Assembly (NCBI GenBank): GCA_001600615.1
Contig: BCKK01000002.1
Span: forward strand, 1,332,809 to 1,396,808
Reading direction: 5' to 3'
DNA length: 64,000 nt
DNA from: Dioszegia crocea
Taxonomy: Eukaryota; Basidiomycota; Tremellomycetes; Tremellales; Bulleribasidiaceae
In this document: positions 8,110 through 20,844 of the stretch, in pieces
Numbering within the stretch: the first letter of the stretch is position 1
Layout of the letters: every line of letters starts with the position of its first letter
Program-made: the position numbers and the translations under genes
The notes under the pieces: generated by a model
The model's database searches: none
Seen by the model: only the letters and a program-made list of their open reading frames with translations
What the model was told of the DNA's origin: nothing

Positions 8110-10801
8110 CTAGTCGTATGTCTTCGCCTCGAAGTGTAGCGTCCAGCTACTAAGCAATTTCCGAGCATTCACTTGATCACCCGTGAGACTGATTATCAGC
8201 GCTTGCACTCGTATTCCAGCATGGAAAACTCACGTCAACCCATACGTCAGCGGCGCAAGCCATAACCAACATCCAATCACAATCGCACTCAGCACCCCAA
8301 CGCCCACCCATCCTGCCGTTCCCACTTTCGCACGAATGGCCGGGCGCAGTCGCGTCCTTAAACCCGGCACAGAGATGGGATAGTTTACCGTTTCGACTAG
8401 CACAAAGTTGAGGACGCTGCCTGCGACTAGGGCCGAAGCGAGGTGGGCGGGAAGGTAGTGATGGAGGAATTTTTGACGAGTCATTAGGTAGAATGGGAAG
8501 TAGTGGAAGGCCCAGGTGAAGAGGAAGAAGATTGTGTTGCGGTAGAGTCGGTTTCGGATGCCTGCGTTATCAGCTAGAGTATCTTCGACGAGACACAGGT
8601 AACTCACCATCTTCAATAGGTTCCAGCCCTCTCCTCCTAGCTAGCATATCCGCCCCGATGACGCCCACAAAGACGCTCACGCCCACGGCGCAAATCCACC
8701 ACCCGAGCATATTCCCAATCATGTAGATTTGTTGATTCGTCTCTGCATCCGTCCAGAAACTGACACCAGAGAGACAGAACGGCCACTCGACCGGTTCTGA
8801 CGCATAGGGGTGACTAGCCGTCAAACCCGCATTATGCTGCAGCATGAGGATCTGCAACTCGACGAATTTCTTAATGAAGGATCGATGTTTGATCGCTTTG
8901 GGTTCGACGTGGGTGGTCCGGTTCCGGAAATCGTTACCCGTCCCGTCCTCAACAATGTCTTCGACAAACCACGATGTCGTTCGGTCCTGCTGATTCTTAT
9001 TCCCATTCACCTCCTGTTGTCCAAATGCCCAAGTGGGAAGAGCAACGGCATGTGTCCAGAGCAAGACCTTAGTGGACATGTGTCGTAGCCTAAAGTGGCC
9101 AGAGAGGGAGCGCCAGGGCTCGCCATCGTGTGCATCAATCACGTCGATTTGAAACATCGTGTCGTTCGTACGAGTTTCGTCGTCGAGACTGACGGTGGTG
9201 AACTCCTGGTTCGTAGGCATGGTAGGTGCGGCGACGTCATGAGTGAGGAGGAGGGTTTGGGTTCCGATGTGTTTAAGCTGAATGACATCGTTGTGGCGCA
9301 CGACTCGTCCTCGACCGCTGTCGGGGATGTCCTTTGTCGGGATGACCTGCCAGTAGTTGTTGGTGTCATTGTGCGGGTAGCAAGTCACTTGTTGGCCTAA
9401 TATGTCAGCTAGAGTGCGGATCACAAAACCGGAAGTGTAACTGACCCTGAGACGATATCCGTCCATCGTCATACCGCATAGGATAGGGATCAGGGTGAGA
9501 GTGCAAGAACTGCTTGGTGTCTTTGTGTTTAAGAGTGATTGTGTCGTAGTATCGGATTTCTGCATCGTCAGCTTTAGCCTGACGAGGGAGTCAAGCAACG
9601 TAGCGCACCTTGGGCATTCAATAATAGCTCATTTCCCTGCAGTGTCTCCTGGAAGGCTGGGCTCATGAAGCTATCTCCTGGCCCAGAGTACTTCAATATT
9701 TTGAAGTGGATCCAGAAGAACGAGAGGTACAGCATGAATGGCCAGATGATGAGGCCCAGCGCTCGGTACCCAAAGTGTTTCCAGACGTATTTCTAAAGAT
9801 CAGCTCTGCAACTTTGAGATTCACTCCGTTCAAGAGCTAGACATACCATATCGTGACCCCGTCGAATATCCATGATATTCCACAAGTCCCATGCGACCGC
9901 ACTCCCGATGCTCATAAATGTGAACAGGCCGACCATTTTACAGCCCAAGGTACACGCCAAGCTAGCTCCGGTAGCAAGCAGCCAAAACCACCAGGAGTGC
10001 GAGAATTCTCGGTATCGCTGTTGGTGGAATTTGACGTAGGTGAGCACGGAGAGTGCCATGAAGAGGACGAGAGCGGCGTCGAGGAGGATTAGACGAGTTT
10101 GAGTGATGTGGCCGTTGTCTACTGATCAGCCCTTAACTTAAGAGAGCCTGCTTGCAGAGCTCACCAAACAGAATGAGCCCAGCGGTAAAAGCAGCAATTG
10201 CTACTGGGTAGCCTGATTCCCGCATGGTGGCGTATACGATGGGTACGGTGATACTGCCCATGATCGCGCAGAAGCTGCGCATTCCGATGTACGGCACCTG
10301 AAACTCAGCACTCGCTCGTCTACAGCTGAATTCAAAACTTACACTGGCGGTAGCGTAGTTGTCACCAATATTGTCAAAGCCGAAATCCCCGTTGAACCCC
10401 ACCGCCCAAGCCGCCAGACCATTCAACATCTTCGCCAATGGCGGATGAACATCAAAGTAGTATTCCCTCCTGATGTAATGTGAGGCAAAGGATCCAAAGT
10501 GGACCTCGTCAAAAACGACCTGGTCAGGATGTGATATCCGCCAAAACCGGACGATGAAGGCGCCGACGGTGAGAGTTAGGGCTGTTATCCATGATAAGAA
10601 GTATTCGGAGCGAATACCAGAGTCGGCCGGACGAGGCCGAGGGTGGTGTGTCTGTTGAGCATCAGCGTTGTGAAGGAGAGGAATGTGTTAAGGGGAAAAG
10701 GCACAGACCTTGCCATCGTCTGATACTGAGCGGTGTAGGACTGCTTGAGGTAGCGCCGGGCTATCATCACGCTCTGTGCGCCTCTTCCTAGCTAGGGACA
10801 T
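8110..10801 (-). CDS. PMT4: Protein O-mannosyltransferase, Pmt4 type
   Basis: An ER multi-pass enzyme that transfers mannose from dolichyl-phosphate mannose to Ser/Thr of secretory proteins. N-terminus MSLARKRRTERDD, then the first loop with the catalytic acidic pair (VVFDEVHFGSFASHYI), PPLAKMLNGLAAW and FNGDFGFDNIGDNY. The lumenal MIR repeats include QVTCYPHNDTNNYWQVIP and LLLTHDVAAPTMPTNQEFT. The C-terminal half has PFCLSGVSFWTDAETNQQIY, MIGNMLGWWICAVGVSVFVG and FHYFPFYLMTRQKFLHHYLP. These phrases fit the Pmt4 subfamily better than Pmt1 or Pmt2. A last short exon ends FEAKTYD. Many introns. The start is placed at 10801 because it is the first Met in frame with the conserved exon. Its promoter is divergent from the Yih1 gene. 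Confidence 0.9.
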
Positions 10802-11333
10802 GATGAGTATGGCGATAGCTGTAGATGTACTGGGCAAGGTATGCGCAAGGGTATGCGAAATGTCTCCACGTCTGGTTTCAACGCGCCCGAAAGCTTTACG
10901 TAAAGAGCCCGCACGCGACAGGCGGTGATAGCCGCTGCCTGTCTTGTCACGTGAGTCAATGCCGTAAAGGGGAAGTTGGCGGGCCTCGAGCCAATTCACA
11001 AGGAGTGAACAACGTCTGTCTATAACCCAATCTATCCTCCGCAAATAACTGTATATAACACCCAGACCAACCCTGTAGCTCTTCCCCCACAGCTCTTGAT
11101 CACGACCGTCACGACCCTTAACCGCCTGCTCTACCTTGCCCACTCCGTGACAGTTGAAACCTTCACATTCAATTCCGAAACCATCGATCGCTAGCGTCGA
11201 ATTCACCGTAAACAGTGTAGTCGACCACTCTGGTCTGCATCTCTCCCAGAGTCGATTAGCATAATCACTCCAGATTCACAGAGATCATAGCACTGCCCTA
11301 CCACCTTCTTCCACGCGGATTGCTCCCACCACC
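10802..11333. other. Divergent promoter region, PMT4 / Yih1
   Basis: No supported gene. A TATATAA element lies at about 11052-11058 and a CACGTG E-box near 10949. The last 100 bases before the + strand start are pyrimidine- and CA-rich and look like a 5' leader ending in a good CCACCATGG start context. Confidence 0.5.
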
Positions 11334-13032
11334 ATGGCAACCGCCGACACCGTAACCCCAACTCTCATCATCAACGGTGTCAGCAATCTAAGCCTAAAGC
11401 CTGATGGTCCCTCATTTGCAGCGCAGATGCAGGGGCCCAGCTCTTCGAATCTGCATCAGGAGCTGTCGAAGCTTGCCAAGGTCTCGACTCGGTTCGAGGG
11501 GATAGGTCGGGAAGAGGACGATGCCTTCCGCTCAGCTCCCATGGCTGTCCGGGATCCACAGGCCCAACTTCTCACAGTGAGCTGAGCCTTTGACGTCTGT
11601 CCACAGAGCGCCCTGACTGACTCTCAGTTCATACAACACCTCTTATCCAGCGAGCACGCCGATTCAGACCCACACCTCGTTGCGATCGGCTACGAGCTCG
11701 AAGCTCTACTGTCCATCTACCCCTCCGCGCTCAAATTAAGCGTAACCTCTCGCCCACCCTCTCTTCTTCTCTCATCATCACCTGAAGACCCATCTACCCT
11801 CTCTTCAAAAGCAAACAAGCGATCCTCAACATCATGGGATAATGCCGTGTTTGACGAGTCCATATGGACACCCGGAGAACGGATAAGGTACGAGGTGGTC
11901 ATTCCCGTCTGGGAAGAGGGGGAGGTTCTGGATGGATTGACGACGGAGGAAATGCCGAGTGAGATCCCATATATGCGGGTCCTGGTTTCTCTGCCGCCTA
12001 CGTATCCGAGTTCGTCGCCGCCTCAGCTACAACTGCTGGGACGGTATATGGGGAGTTTTGGTATTGATGCGGGTTTATGTGAGCAACTTCTTTTATCCCT
12101 CATATTGACCCAGCTGATCCATCAGTCGGAGATATCACTCGCACATTCATCACGTCATCTGCCGTCCCCTTCACCCCCGGAGATGTTTGCGTATTCGAAG
12201 GCCTAACCTACGCCCAAAGCATCGTTCGGAAATGGTACACTGAGCGTCTATCCGAAGGGGCAGAGGGCGAGAGGACGCGCGAGGTGGACCGTCAACGCGG
12301 GCGGGACGGTAGAGCAATGGGCGACTTCCCTACATCCCCCAGCCGACCTGTTCATCGGAATGGCGAAACCAGCTCTTCCCCTCCTATGCGTTCCTCGGAA
12401 CTGCTAGACGCCCCCAACTCCAATACACCCCGCCGACCAGTTGCCCGACCTACATTCTCATACACCCGTGACCCCCTCGCCGTGCCCACTGTTGGCAGTA
12501 CTACCCCTGCTGCAGTCCACGAAGCTGAAATGGGTCATTTCCCCCATTTCGTCATCCACGTGTCGGCACCTGTTATCGATCGTAAATCGACATTCATTGG
12601 GCATGCGATAAGAGTCACGGATGAAAGAGAGGTGCCGCTTGTGATTCATGAGATATTGAGTGATAAGAAGGTGGCGAAAGCGGCACATCCGGCTATATTT
12701 GCGTATAGGATAACGAAGGATGTGGGCGGGGTCGCGGGCAAGGTGGTTCAGACTGGTAAGTTTTCATTTGGGGTCGTTGGCATGTGCTGATCTATCCAGA
12801 CTGCGATGATGATGGAGAAACAGCAGCTGGATCGAGGATAGCCCACTTGCTCGAGATACTCGAGGTGGAGAATGTCCTCGTGGTTGTGTCGAGGTGGTAT
12901 GGCGGGATCCTACTCGGAGCAGATCGATTCAAACATATCAACCAAGCAGCGAGGGATGCGCTAGAGGTGGGCGGGTTTTTGGGCGATAAGGAAGGGAAAG
13001 AGGCCAAGGAGGGGAAAGGGAGGAGGAAGTGA
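11334..13032 (+). CDS. YIH1: Yih1/IMPACT family protein (RWD + UPF0029 domain)
   Basis: Yih1/IMPACT binds Gcn1 and so restrains activation of the eIF2-alpha kinase Gcn2 in amino-acid starvation. The start ATG at 11334 has the context CCACCATGG. An N-terminal RWD domain runs from about IGYELEALLSIYPSALKLSV to MRVLVSLPPTYPSSSPPQLQ (the family's YPxxxPP signature). A disordered Ser/Pro/Arg linker follows, then the conserved C-terminal domain: GHFPHFVIHVSAPVIDRKST, HPAIFAYRI, then after an intron DCDDDGETAAGSRIAHLLEI and VVVSRWYGGILLGADRFKHI. The tail is Lys-rich. At least three introns (near 11578-11627, 12078-12125 and 12755-12799). The linker is longer than in yeast Yih1. Function is inferred from the family. 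Confidence 0.88.
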
Positions 13033-13304
13033 GCAGTATGGGTAGTGGATCTTTTGGGACAGAATGTAGATAGATGCAGTATGGATTGTAAGTCGTGTCA
13101 TGAGTCAGATCCCTCGATCGTCGCAAGAAGTCGCAGTCATGCCTGCGATCCATCCCTCATACCAACATAAGTCTCACTGCGAAAGCAGCACTTTCGATCC
13201 TCCTCGCCAGATCGCACTCGATCTGCATAGGGTACATAAATTGCAGTCACACACGCGTCCTGTCCTATTCACACGTACATAATAATCGCCAGCATCATCC
13301 CGCT

Positions 13305-15519
13305 TCACCTCTTCCTCGCCGCTGTCTTCTTCCTCGCGCCGCCACCCCTCCGCGCGCCACCTCTTCCCCTACCCCGTCCACGCCCCATCCAGCTCCGGTA
13401 TGAACTCTTCGCCGGCGCTCCCGGTCCTCCCAGATCACCCTCATAGTCATCCTCGTCCCCCGAATCATCGCGCCTTGCAGCCGAACGAGCACTGCCTGTT
13501 GTCCGACTACCTCCCGCCGCCGCCGCTCCCCTTGTAATCTTGGTCACTCTAGTTCCTCTGGTCTTGGCAGCTGGAGCCCGTACTTCCTCCTCCTCATTAT
13601 CGTCCGCCTCCTCCGCAGCCTTGGCGGTAATCTTGGACTTGTCCGCTCCTCTTCGCCAGTGATTCATGTAGAAGTCGCGCCATCTGGCCGGCATTTGGCT
13701 GACAGGTGTGTATCCGAGAGGGACCTGCTCCTCATCCTCCGGACCATCGTATCCGGTCCCGGGTTGAACATCGTCGTCATCTATGAGGCGATGGAGTAGG
13801 CTAGGTCTCGAATGGGAAGGCCGCGAGACCGTGTTTGGTATGGGGAGATCACTGAGTGGAGTTCGGGATGAAGAGGTATTATGGGAAATGGGTGGGGGTC
13901 GTTTGGACGCAGGGGAAGAGAAGAGTTCGTTGAGGCGGGAGACGGGCCCAGATTGGGAGGTGTTGGAAGGATTACTAGGGACTATCTCCTCCAGATCGAT
14001 CCCGTCGAAAAAGTCGTCGAAGTGTGAGGCATAGTCGTCGATCGACACGCTGACTTTGATTGGATTTTTGGGGGGAGGCGGAGGTTGCAAGGGGATACGG
14101 GATGGTCCAACCTGAGCTTGGTTGTTGAACGTGACGGTCGTTGCGACCTGCTTCTTACGCGCAGATGGCGCGGCCTTGGGCGGAGGCTGCTGAGTAGCCA
14201 GCACGATGAAATCGTCCTCCTCTCCCTCCCCTTCTTGTGTTCGCGATCCATTGCCCGCCTGAGTTCCCGGTCGCATATCGTCATCCCCGTCACTCCCATC
14301 CGTCTCTTCCGGCTCTCCCGCTTCTTGCTCCACCTGACGCTTGTACTCGCTAGTAAAGGCATCCTCGTGACCCTCGACCAGTGGATCATAGTCCTCATCC
14401 TCATTATCAGAGAGGACGTAGTAGTTCCGAGAACGAGCGCGAGCCTTGACTGCAGCCTTTCGCGAAGTGGAGCGAGAACGGACCGAGACGGAGGAAGAAG
14501 GTCCCGCCTCGCCATCGTGCACAGGAGAATCATTGATGAATGGGGGAGTCTCCGATACCCGTTCCCGATTCTTGACTGTGGCGGATGATGAGGATCGATT
14601 ACGACGAGCCATAGAACGGGGCGAGGTGGGTGAAGGGGTCCACTCAATATCAACCCCCTTGGCCTTGGCGGGATGCGGAGTGATGAGTGAGTCGGGAAAT
14701 GGGGAGGATGATTGTTCCGAATCGGCAGCTTCTTCCTCCTCGTCCTTTTCTTCGTGCGTGTCACTTCCTTCCTCCGACTCATCCTTGACGCTATGCTCCG
14801 CCTCCTCCTCTGATAATTCGGCAGCACCACCGCTTCGACGTCCAGACCGGACGTCCGGAGGCGTCTCATCGTCCACCATGCTCAGAGTATAAGCGTCCAG
14901 ATCCTCGCCGGCGCCCGAGCGGGAGATAGGGGATGATTGTTGGATGTTCCTTGCGCCAACTGGAGAGGTAGAAGGGGAGAGCGCATATCGGGCATTCCGA
15001 CGAGATTTACTAAAGACTATGAGATCAGCTCTACCGATCTCACACTAGAACTCAGCAGCAAAACTTACCTGTCTCTCCTCCCGTGCCCTCTCTAACCTTT
15101 CTCTTCCTGCTTGAAGACCCGCCCTCACCTCCCCAGCGCGTCATCTCATCATCAGAACCCTGAGCAGCTTCATGGGCAGAACTGCTAGATCGCCCATTGC
15201 GCGACCGGCCTGGCGGACACGCATCCCACTGACTGGCCGTGACGTCTTCTATGCCCTGCATATTGTCTTCGAGAGGGATTGGTGCGTTGGAAAGAAAGGG
15301 ACGCGCAGGGGGTCGGGCTGAGTCGGCTCGGAAGTTGTGAAGCGGATCAGAAGTAGTGTGCAGAGGCTTGTATGAAGTAGGATATGAGCGTATAGTGGAG
15401 GAAGAACGGGAAGGCTGATCGTTCGGGAAGGGTGTTAGGGTGACGAGGGGCCGAGCAGCTGAGGTGAAGGGGTGCGGGGTGGAGGATGAGTTACTGGTCC
15501 GGGAGCTGAGCTTTATCAT
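13305..15519 (-). CDS. Unrecognised acidic/basic low-complexity protein with RG-rich tail
   Basis: About 720 residues from two exons joined by a short intron near 15016-15068. The first exon starts MIKLSSRTSNSSSTPHPFTS and has a basic patch SSSRKRKVREG, a likely nuclear localisation signal. The second holds a long Glu/Asp/Ser stretch, many Ser/Pro and Arg/Ser segments, an acidic amphipathic motif (FDDFFDGIDLEEIV), and one segment that looks folded or binding-competent (GYTPVSQMPARWRDFYMNHW). The end is a run of RG dipeptides and Lys (GRGRGRGGARR, ARKKTAARKR), typical of DNA- or RNA-binding tails. I do not recognise a family. It is divergent from the SLX4-like gene. A nuclear, nucleic-acid-associated role is inference from composition only. 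Confidence 0.7.
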
Positions 15520-16200
15520 GAGATGAGAAGAGCACCGCCCATATGTCAGAGTATGACACGGTCGAGAGAGGTCATTGGGGCGGAAGGGAGAAGGTTGAGG
15601 AGAGAGGCAGCGTCGATAGTGCTCGAGCTCAAGCTGAGACGCGTCGAACAGCTTTTGGGTGGGTGATTCCCATGCCGTAAAGGCGCGTCATCAGGATGAC
15701 TCACTCGCAGTGGCAATATCTCACACCCTACACCCTGCGCCATATTTGCAAGCCAATCTCGTGGCTGTGTTTTTGTGTTTAGGCTGCACTGACTGGGAGA
15801 TCCGCAGAGATATCTCGTGTGTCCAGCTTGGGGTCCTCGTTCGGAAGCCAGTGGGTGCCTGAGCCGCGGTATCACAAAATCGTCGGCGGGCCTTCCACAG
15901 CGATGTTCAGTAAATTTACATCGAAAAGCGACTTACTTCTCATGTCAAGTATCACGTCTGACTCCATCGGGCAGGTTATGTTGCAAAGAACCACAAGCTG
16001 GCCCAAGCTTCAGCGAGATCTTTGCCGTCACTGGAAATTCGCCACCAAGTTTTTCGCCACCGACACGTCAGCCACGTGGATTTGCACATCGCGCCTTGGA
16101 CTAACAGGGCTGGACCAACCCAAGTTGTCTGAGTTATCCAACAACAACATCACCAAACAACATCGCCTGCTACAAGCCAACAGCCATCGCCAGCGAAAAA
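15520..16200. other. Divergent promoter region, unknown acidic protein / SLX4-like gene
   Basis: No supported gene; the ORFs here (up to 137 codons) lack features. A CACGTG E-box lies at 16073-16078, just after a near-repeated CGCCACC pair. The final 60 bases before the + strand start are rich in CAACA/CAAC repeats, as in fungal 5' leaders. Confidence 0.5.
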
Positions 16201-19200
16201 ATGCCGCGCGCAACGCGCAAGGCGGACTCTGAAAATCCCGTCACGGCCAAGGTTGAAACAGCCGCTATTCCCATCACTAGTCCGGTTGAAGTCGATCCCA
16301 CGACCAGTATGAGTTCCAACGTCCCGAAAGCTTCTTCCAGCAAGGCTATTAAGGACGACGTTCCCAAATTTCGGAAACCCCGTGCTGTCCGATCAGCATC
16401 GGCGTCCACAGCGGCTTCGGACTCGCCCTCGGTCGAGCTCCAGAAGAAGCCGAGGGCGACCCGCAAGGGCAAAGAGAAGGCCGCTCCTTCAGTGACAGCT
16501 GTCATTGAAGTGAAGGATGAGGAGGGCGAAGATGACGATGAGCCGGTATTCGTTGGGCAGGCTAAGGCGAAGCAGCTGTCGGAGAGGTTTTCCTTTCAAA
16601 AGGCCTCTCCGATTGGCAGTGGATCCACGGCGGCTTTAGCGGTACCGCCGAAGGAGGAGAAGAAGGCGCCAAGGAAGCGGCAAGTCAAAAAGGCTGAAGA
16701 TACCGCCACCATCAAGGCTACCATACAGGCCAGATTGGCGAAGAAAGAGGAGGACGCGGCGAATTTGATTCTATATCCACCGAAAGAGCCGGAGCCGATG
16801 CCATCTTGGCTAGGGAAATCGGCGACTTTGCTGGCGCTGGTATCATGCCCGGTATGCCATCAATGGTGGAAGAGGGAGAGCGGGAGTGCTCGTTGGGTAG
16901 GTGACACCCGCATTATGACCATACACCGGGCTGACATAGACAACAGAGGCATATCTCAACGTGTCTACCTCCCCTTTTCAGACCGCCCAATCCCGGGCCC
17001 GACCTCCAGAAGCTGGTGGGAGAAGCCCTAGAGGCCGTCCACGCCCCAGATGCTCCTACTTCGCTTATGGATCTACATGTGCAGGCGGGCGATGTGCAAG
17101 ATCGCAGGGTCACCGACCCCAGCGAAGTGGTCAAGCCCAAAACCAAGGCGTCGTTGGGCACGGGCTGGCGCAGAGTGACCAGAGTGAGGTCGGCGTCGGA
17201 GAGGAATGCGGAGTGGGAGGAAGAAGTCTCCGAAAGAGTGTCAGCCCTAACCGAAGCTAGCCCGACTAAGCGGCGCAAGCGGGAGTCAATTCCGGAGACT
17301 TCGTCAAATACGTTACTTCCCGCTCCAGGTTCTCCGATCTCCTCATCTCTGCCCGGAACGCAACCGCTCGGCGAATCATCCTTAGCCGCTCTGTACACCA
17401 GAGCACGCTCGCCATCTCCCGCCGAAATACCCAGCACCCCACCTTTGATGTTGTCACAACGTCACAGAAGCAGAGAGAGATCTTTTTCTCCCGCTCATTC
17501 CCTCATTCCGCAGAATGTCATATCTCGCTCACCATCACCTTCTTCCAACGACATACATAGTCCGGCGAGTCTATCTACAGACCCGACTCTCCCCATTCAA
17601 TCTCAGTCTCCACACTCACCACCCCAATCTTCACCTTCCAGCCCACCCATCCCGGACCAGGAGAATGTGGGCGCACCACCCCCCAGCCAAAAGCGCAGTG
17701 GGCGATTCGTCCTGGAGGCCTTGTCCCCAGCGAGCCAACGCCTACTGGGTCTGGCCGAGCCCTTTCGAGGGAGGGGAAGTCTCCATGTCGACGGGGGCTT
17801 CCCCGGGAAACGCGGATCGACGGAGCTTGGGCCGGGAGGAGCTGGCGCAGGATGGGGAGGGAAGAAGGCGAGAGTCGGAGGCGGAGTCATTGGGACGTGG
17901 GGATGAGAGCCTGGCGATGGGCGCTTTGACATCATCGGCTGTGCCTCAGGACGGAGCCGCAAGAAGCCGTCGGGAATCTATCGTTATCTCTGACGATGAG
18001 GCGGAGGAGGATATGGCAGAGGCGGATGAGATGCAGGAGCTGGAAGTAATCCCGGCTTCAGGCCTCTCGCCGCGCATCTCGCCATCTACGCACCGTCGAG
18101 ACTCAGTGACGACCCCGGTCGCTTCTTCTTCCCGCTTGAAGATATCCCCTATCTCCTACCGGTCCCCTCTACTTGACAAACGCTCCCCCCAGACCTATCG
18201 CTCTCCAGTCATTCCTGAAACCCCATCAACAGCCGCCTCTTTTTCCCCATCCCGCTTCGAAGCCTCTCCGACTGTCTCCCCTGGTGTCAGAGGCCTATCG
18301 GTCACACCCCGCAACACATTCCAGCCTCGCTTTTCTGCTTCGGTAACGCCTACCGCCCATCCTACCAATCATTCCGTACCCTTCACTCCCGGCACCGACG
18401 TCATTGACTTCACAGATGACGACGATGACGACTGGGGAGGTGAAGCTGTACTGCAATGGCACGGTGTAGATCTAACGGGAGACTCGGCATCGTCAGTCGC
18501 TCCTGGAGATGCGGGTTTGGACTCTGAGGATCTGGAAGAGGAGGAAGGAGAGTGGGGACGCGAGGCGGTTTTGGACTTTGATTGGGAGGTAGATGGAGGG
18601 GCGGCTAGTGTGGTGATGGATAGCCAAGATGAAGAGACGGGCGATGATGGGGATTTGGGTATTAGGGAAGGAGATAGACATGGAGAAGGAGACGATGAAG
18701 AGGAGGAAGAGGAAGAGGAGATTGAGCCAACACCTCGGAAGGTGAAGGGCGGGGCAAAGGAGAATGACGTCGTCCGATGCGAGCGAGCAGCCTCGGAAAG
18801 TCTCGAGGAGTTGGGAAAGAGGGGTATGCCAGACTACTCGTCTTGGGATCTTAAGCGACTTCAGGTGAGTTGTCCCTCTCATCAATATGCTTGTGTCAGA
18901 TCTGGAGGCTGATCCCATCAGCGCCTTTGCGAAGGTTTCGGATACCGACCCAGCGTTCATCACAAAGATCTGGGGAAGATTGCTATAGCATGCTGGAAAG
19001 CACTCAATCCTTTACCTGCACCACCCTCCGAAACTCCGATGAATACCACTCCCAAGCCAAAGCCATCTAAAGGCAGGGCGCAGGCCAAACCTCGTCAGGA
19101 CTCCGCCTCATCCGAGGATGTCCCTCTGTCCGCCAAGAAGGAGAAGGGCAAGGGGAAAGCGAAGGGTAAAGGGAAGCAGAAGGCGGAGGAGGACGTTGTT

Positions 19201-19549
19201 CCGATCGACAAGCGGTTCGCGGCTATGGTCAAGGGCGATCCTGAGCTCTATCTTCGCATACTGCAATATGCCGTGAGTTTGAGATCCTTTATGGCTTGGA
19301 GTCTGTGTGTGCTGATACTCCCAGCCGATAGCGTTTGAGGAATTTGTCAGCAAGGCTATCAGAGCCGGTATCGATGATAAAGGGTGGAAGATTGCCCTGA
19401 AGAAGTTCTTGGACTTTGAGGTATGTCTGATCCCTCTTGTTCAGAATCATCAGAGGTTCCTCAATGTCTGTCTGGCGATTTACGCTGACCTCCAGGGGAT
19501 CACATTCTACACCGAAGATCCAACAGGCCAACGTCGTAGTCGCCACTAG
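16201..19549 (+). CDS. SLX4: SLX4-like structure-specific nuclease scaffold with UBZ finger
   Basis: Slx4 binds and activates the Slx1 nuclease and coordinates Holliday-junction and crosslink repair. Exon 1 (16201-16896) ends CPVCHQWWKRES..W and the next begins RHISTCLPPF, so splicing builds a C-x2-C...H-x3-C UBZ4-type zinc finger. Long disordered Ser/Pro regions follow, with SDDEAEED- and DFTDDDDDDW-type acidic patches (SUMO-interaction-like). The C-terminal part, MPDYSSWDLKRLQ|RLCEGFGYRP with ACWKALNP, resembles the conserved Slx1-binding domain. The protein ends EDPTGQRRSRH, about 1,000 residues, at least five introns. A problem: the frame of 17016-17906 must give way to that used from about 17930 on, and I find no strong GT donor there. 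Identity rests on the two domains and architecture, so it is probable, not certain. Confidence 0.72.
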
Positions 19550-19840
19550 TACCGCTGTTCCCTTCACTTCATTCGATCAACCCACGACACATCGAGTACA
19601 ATCTCAGGCGCGAAGTAAATCCGAGTAGTCAGAGGGTGGTGTAGCGCTTTTTTCATCTAATTCATCTGTAGAATCATTATCTCTGTTTGACCCATCTGTA
19701 GACACACAATCTTTGTTTGACGTATGAAAACAACCTTGGTCCGCGAAATTTTGGTTACATTCCGCTGAATTTTCTACTTGCTACTTGCTATTTCCGACTA
19801 TACTGTACTTTTCATCATTCAGACTGAATCAGTCTTGGCC

Positions 19841-20844
19841 TTAAGCCGCAAGACCGCTGTACTAGTCAGTTCAAAGTCGCAAGATTAGACTCATCCCAGC
19901 CCAAACAGAAACTCACATGACACCGCAAGCAGCTCGTCCACCGGCGTTTCCAGTCTTCAAGCTGTCGGCGTGACCGCCCTTGCCAAAGTCGTCAGTGCCG
20001 GCGTGGACAACGAGAGATCGGCCAATGATGCTGTAGGGGCCGAACAGGGAGATGGAGGAGTCTAGATGGATGAGCTGGCATTTAGACGCGATAGGCCGAG
20101 CTGTAGCTCACCAGAGATCTTGACGGCGGCAGTTCCGGATCCGTCAGTCTTGACGTTTCCTAGCGAGTCAGCTTTTGTGCACAAATTTGGAAGGCTTAGA
20201 ATGAACTCACCAAGATCGCCTACGTGCCTCTCGGACGCATCGGGTCCACCGTGGTTCTTGCCGTGGGGATTGAAGTGGGGTCCAGCGGAGGTGCATCCGT
20301 TCGAGTTGTCTCCGAACTCGCTGATAGGGTCAGGACATGCCAATGTATTGCAGCGACAGAGTGTTGACGTGTCTGTAGCCCAAGAGGCCATTTCGAACGC
20401 GGTGGGATCGCGCTCGGACCGAAGGGTTGAGAGAGACTTACTGGACGTGGAAGCCCCGCTCGGCGTTAGCATCGAGGTTAGCGATCTGAAGATATCAGCG
20501 CGTGCTCCGGTTGCGAGACTCCTATAAAGCTGCATATCGGCCCGGCCGGATGAAGGAAGGCATGAGAAAGACACATACGTCACCGGAAACAGTAACGGGC
20601 GCGCCCTCCTTCTCCTGGGTGAAGGTAATGACACCAGCGACGTTGGAGTCACCCTTGAGTACAGCTACAGCCTGTGTGGTTGATCGGGTCGGGTCGAGAG
20701 GTGTATAGTTGCGGTCGATGCGAGCGGAATGTGAGTGGGTACGAGGCGGGGTTGGAAAGAGGCATAAGTCAGCGAAAATTCATCATTTCGGGCTGAAACT
20801 CGATATGTAGATGGATGATAGTTCGGTGAACATACCTTGACCAT
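19841..20844 (-). CDS. SOD1: Cu,Zn superoxide dismutase
   Basis: A cytosolic enzyme converting superoxide to O2 and H2O2. A 9-nt first coding exon gives MVK; then [20 protein letters not shown], the copper-site [40 protein letters not shown] (zinc loop), [14 protein letters not shown] and GGRAACGVI, ending GLAA after a last small exon. The bridging His and other metal ligands, both disulphide Cys and the electrostatic-loop residues are in place; length is about 154 residues, normal for the family. At least five introns; one splits the His codon of HVHEFG. The start follows from MVKAVAVLKG, typical of the family. Lack of a signal peptide fits the cytosolic form. It is downstream of HIS1 on the same strand. 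Confidence 0.95.

Noticed and set aside
13982..14869. Minus-strand ORF of 295 codons
   Set aside because: It lies inside the acidic/RG-rich gene in another frame; its Arg/Ser/Leu content is the frame-shifted shadow of that gene's low-complexity codons.
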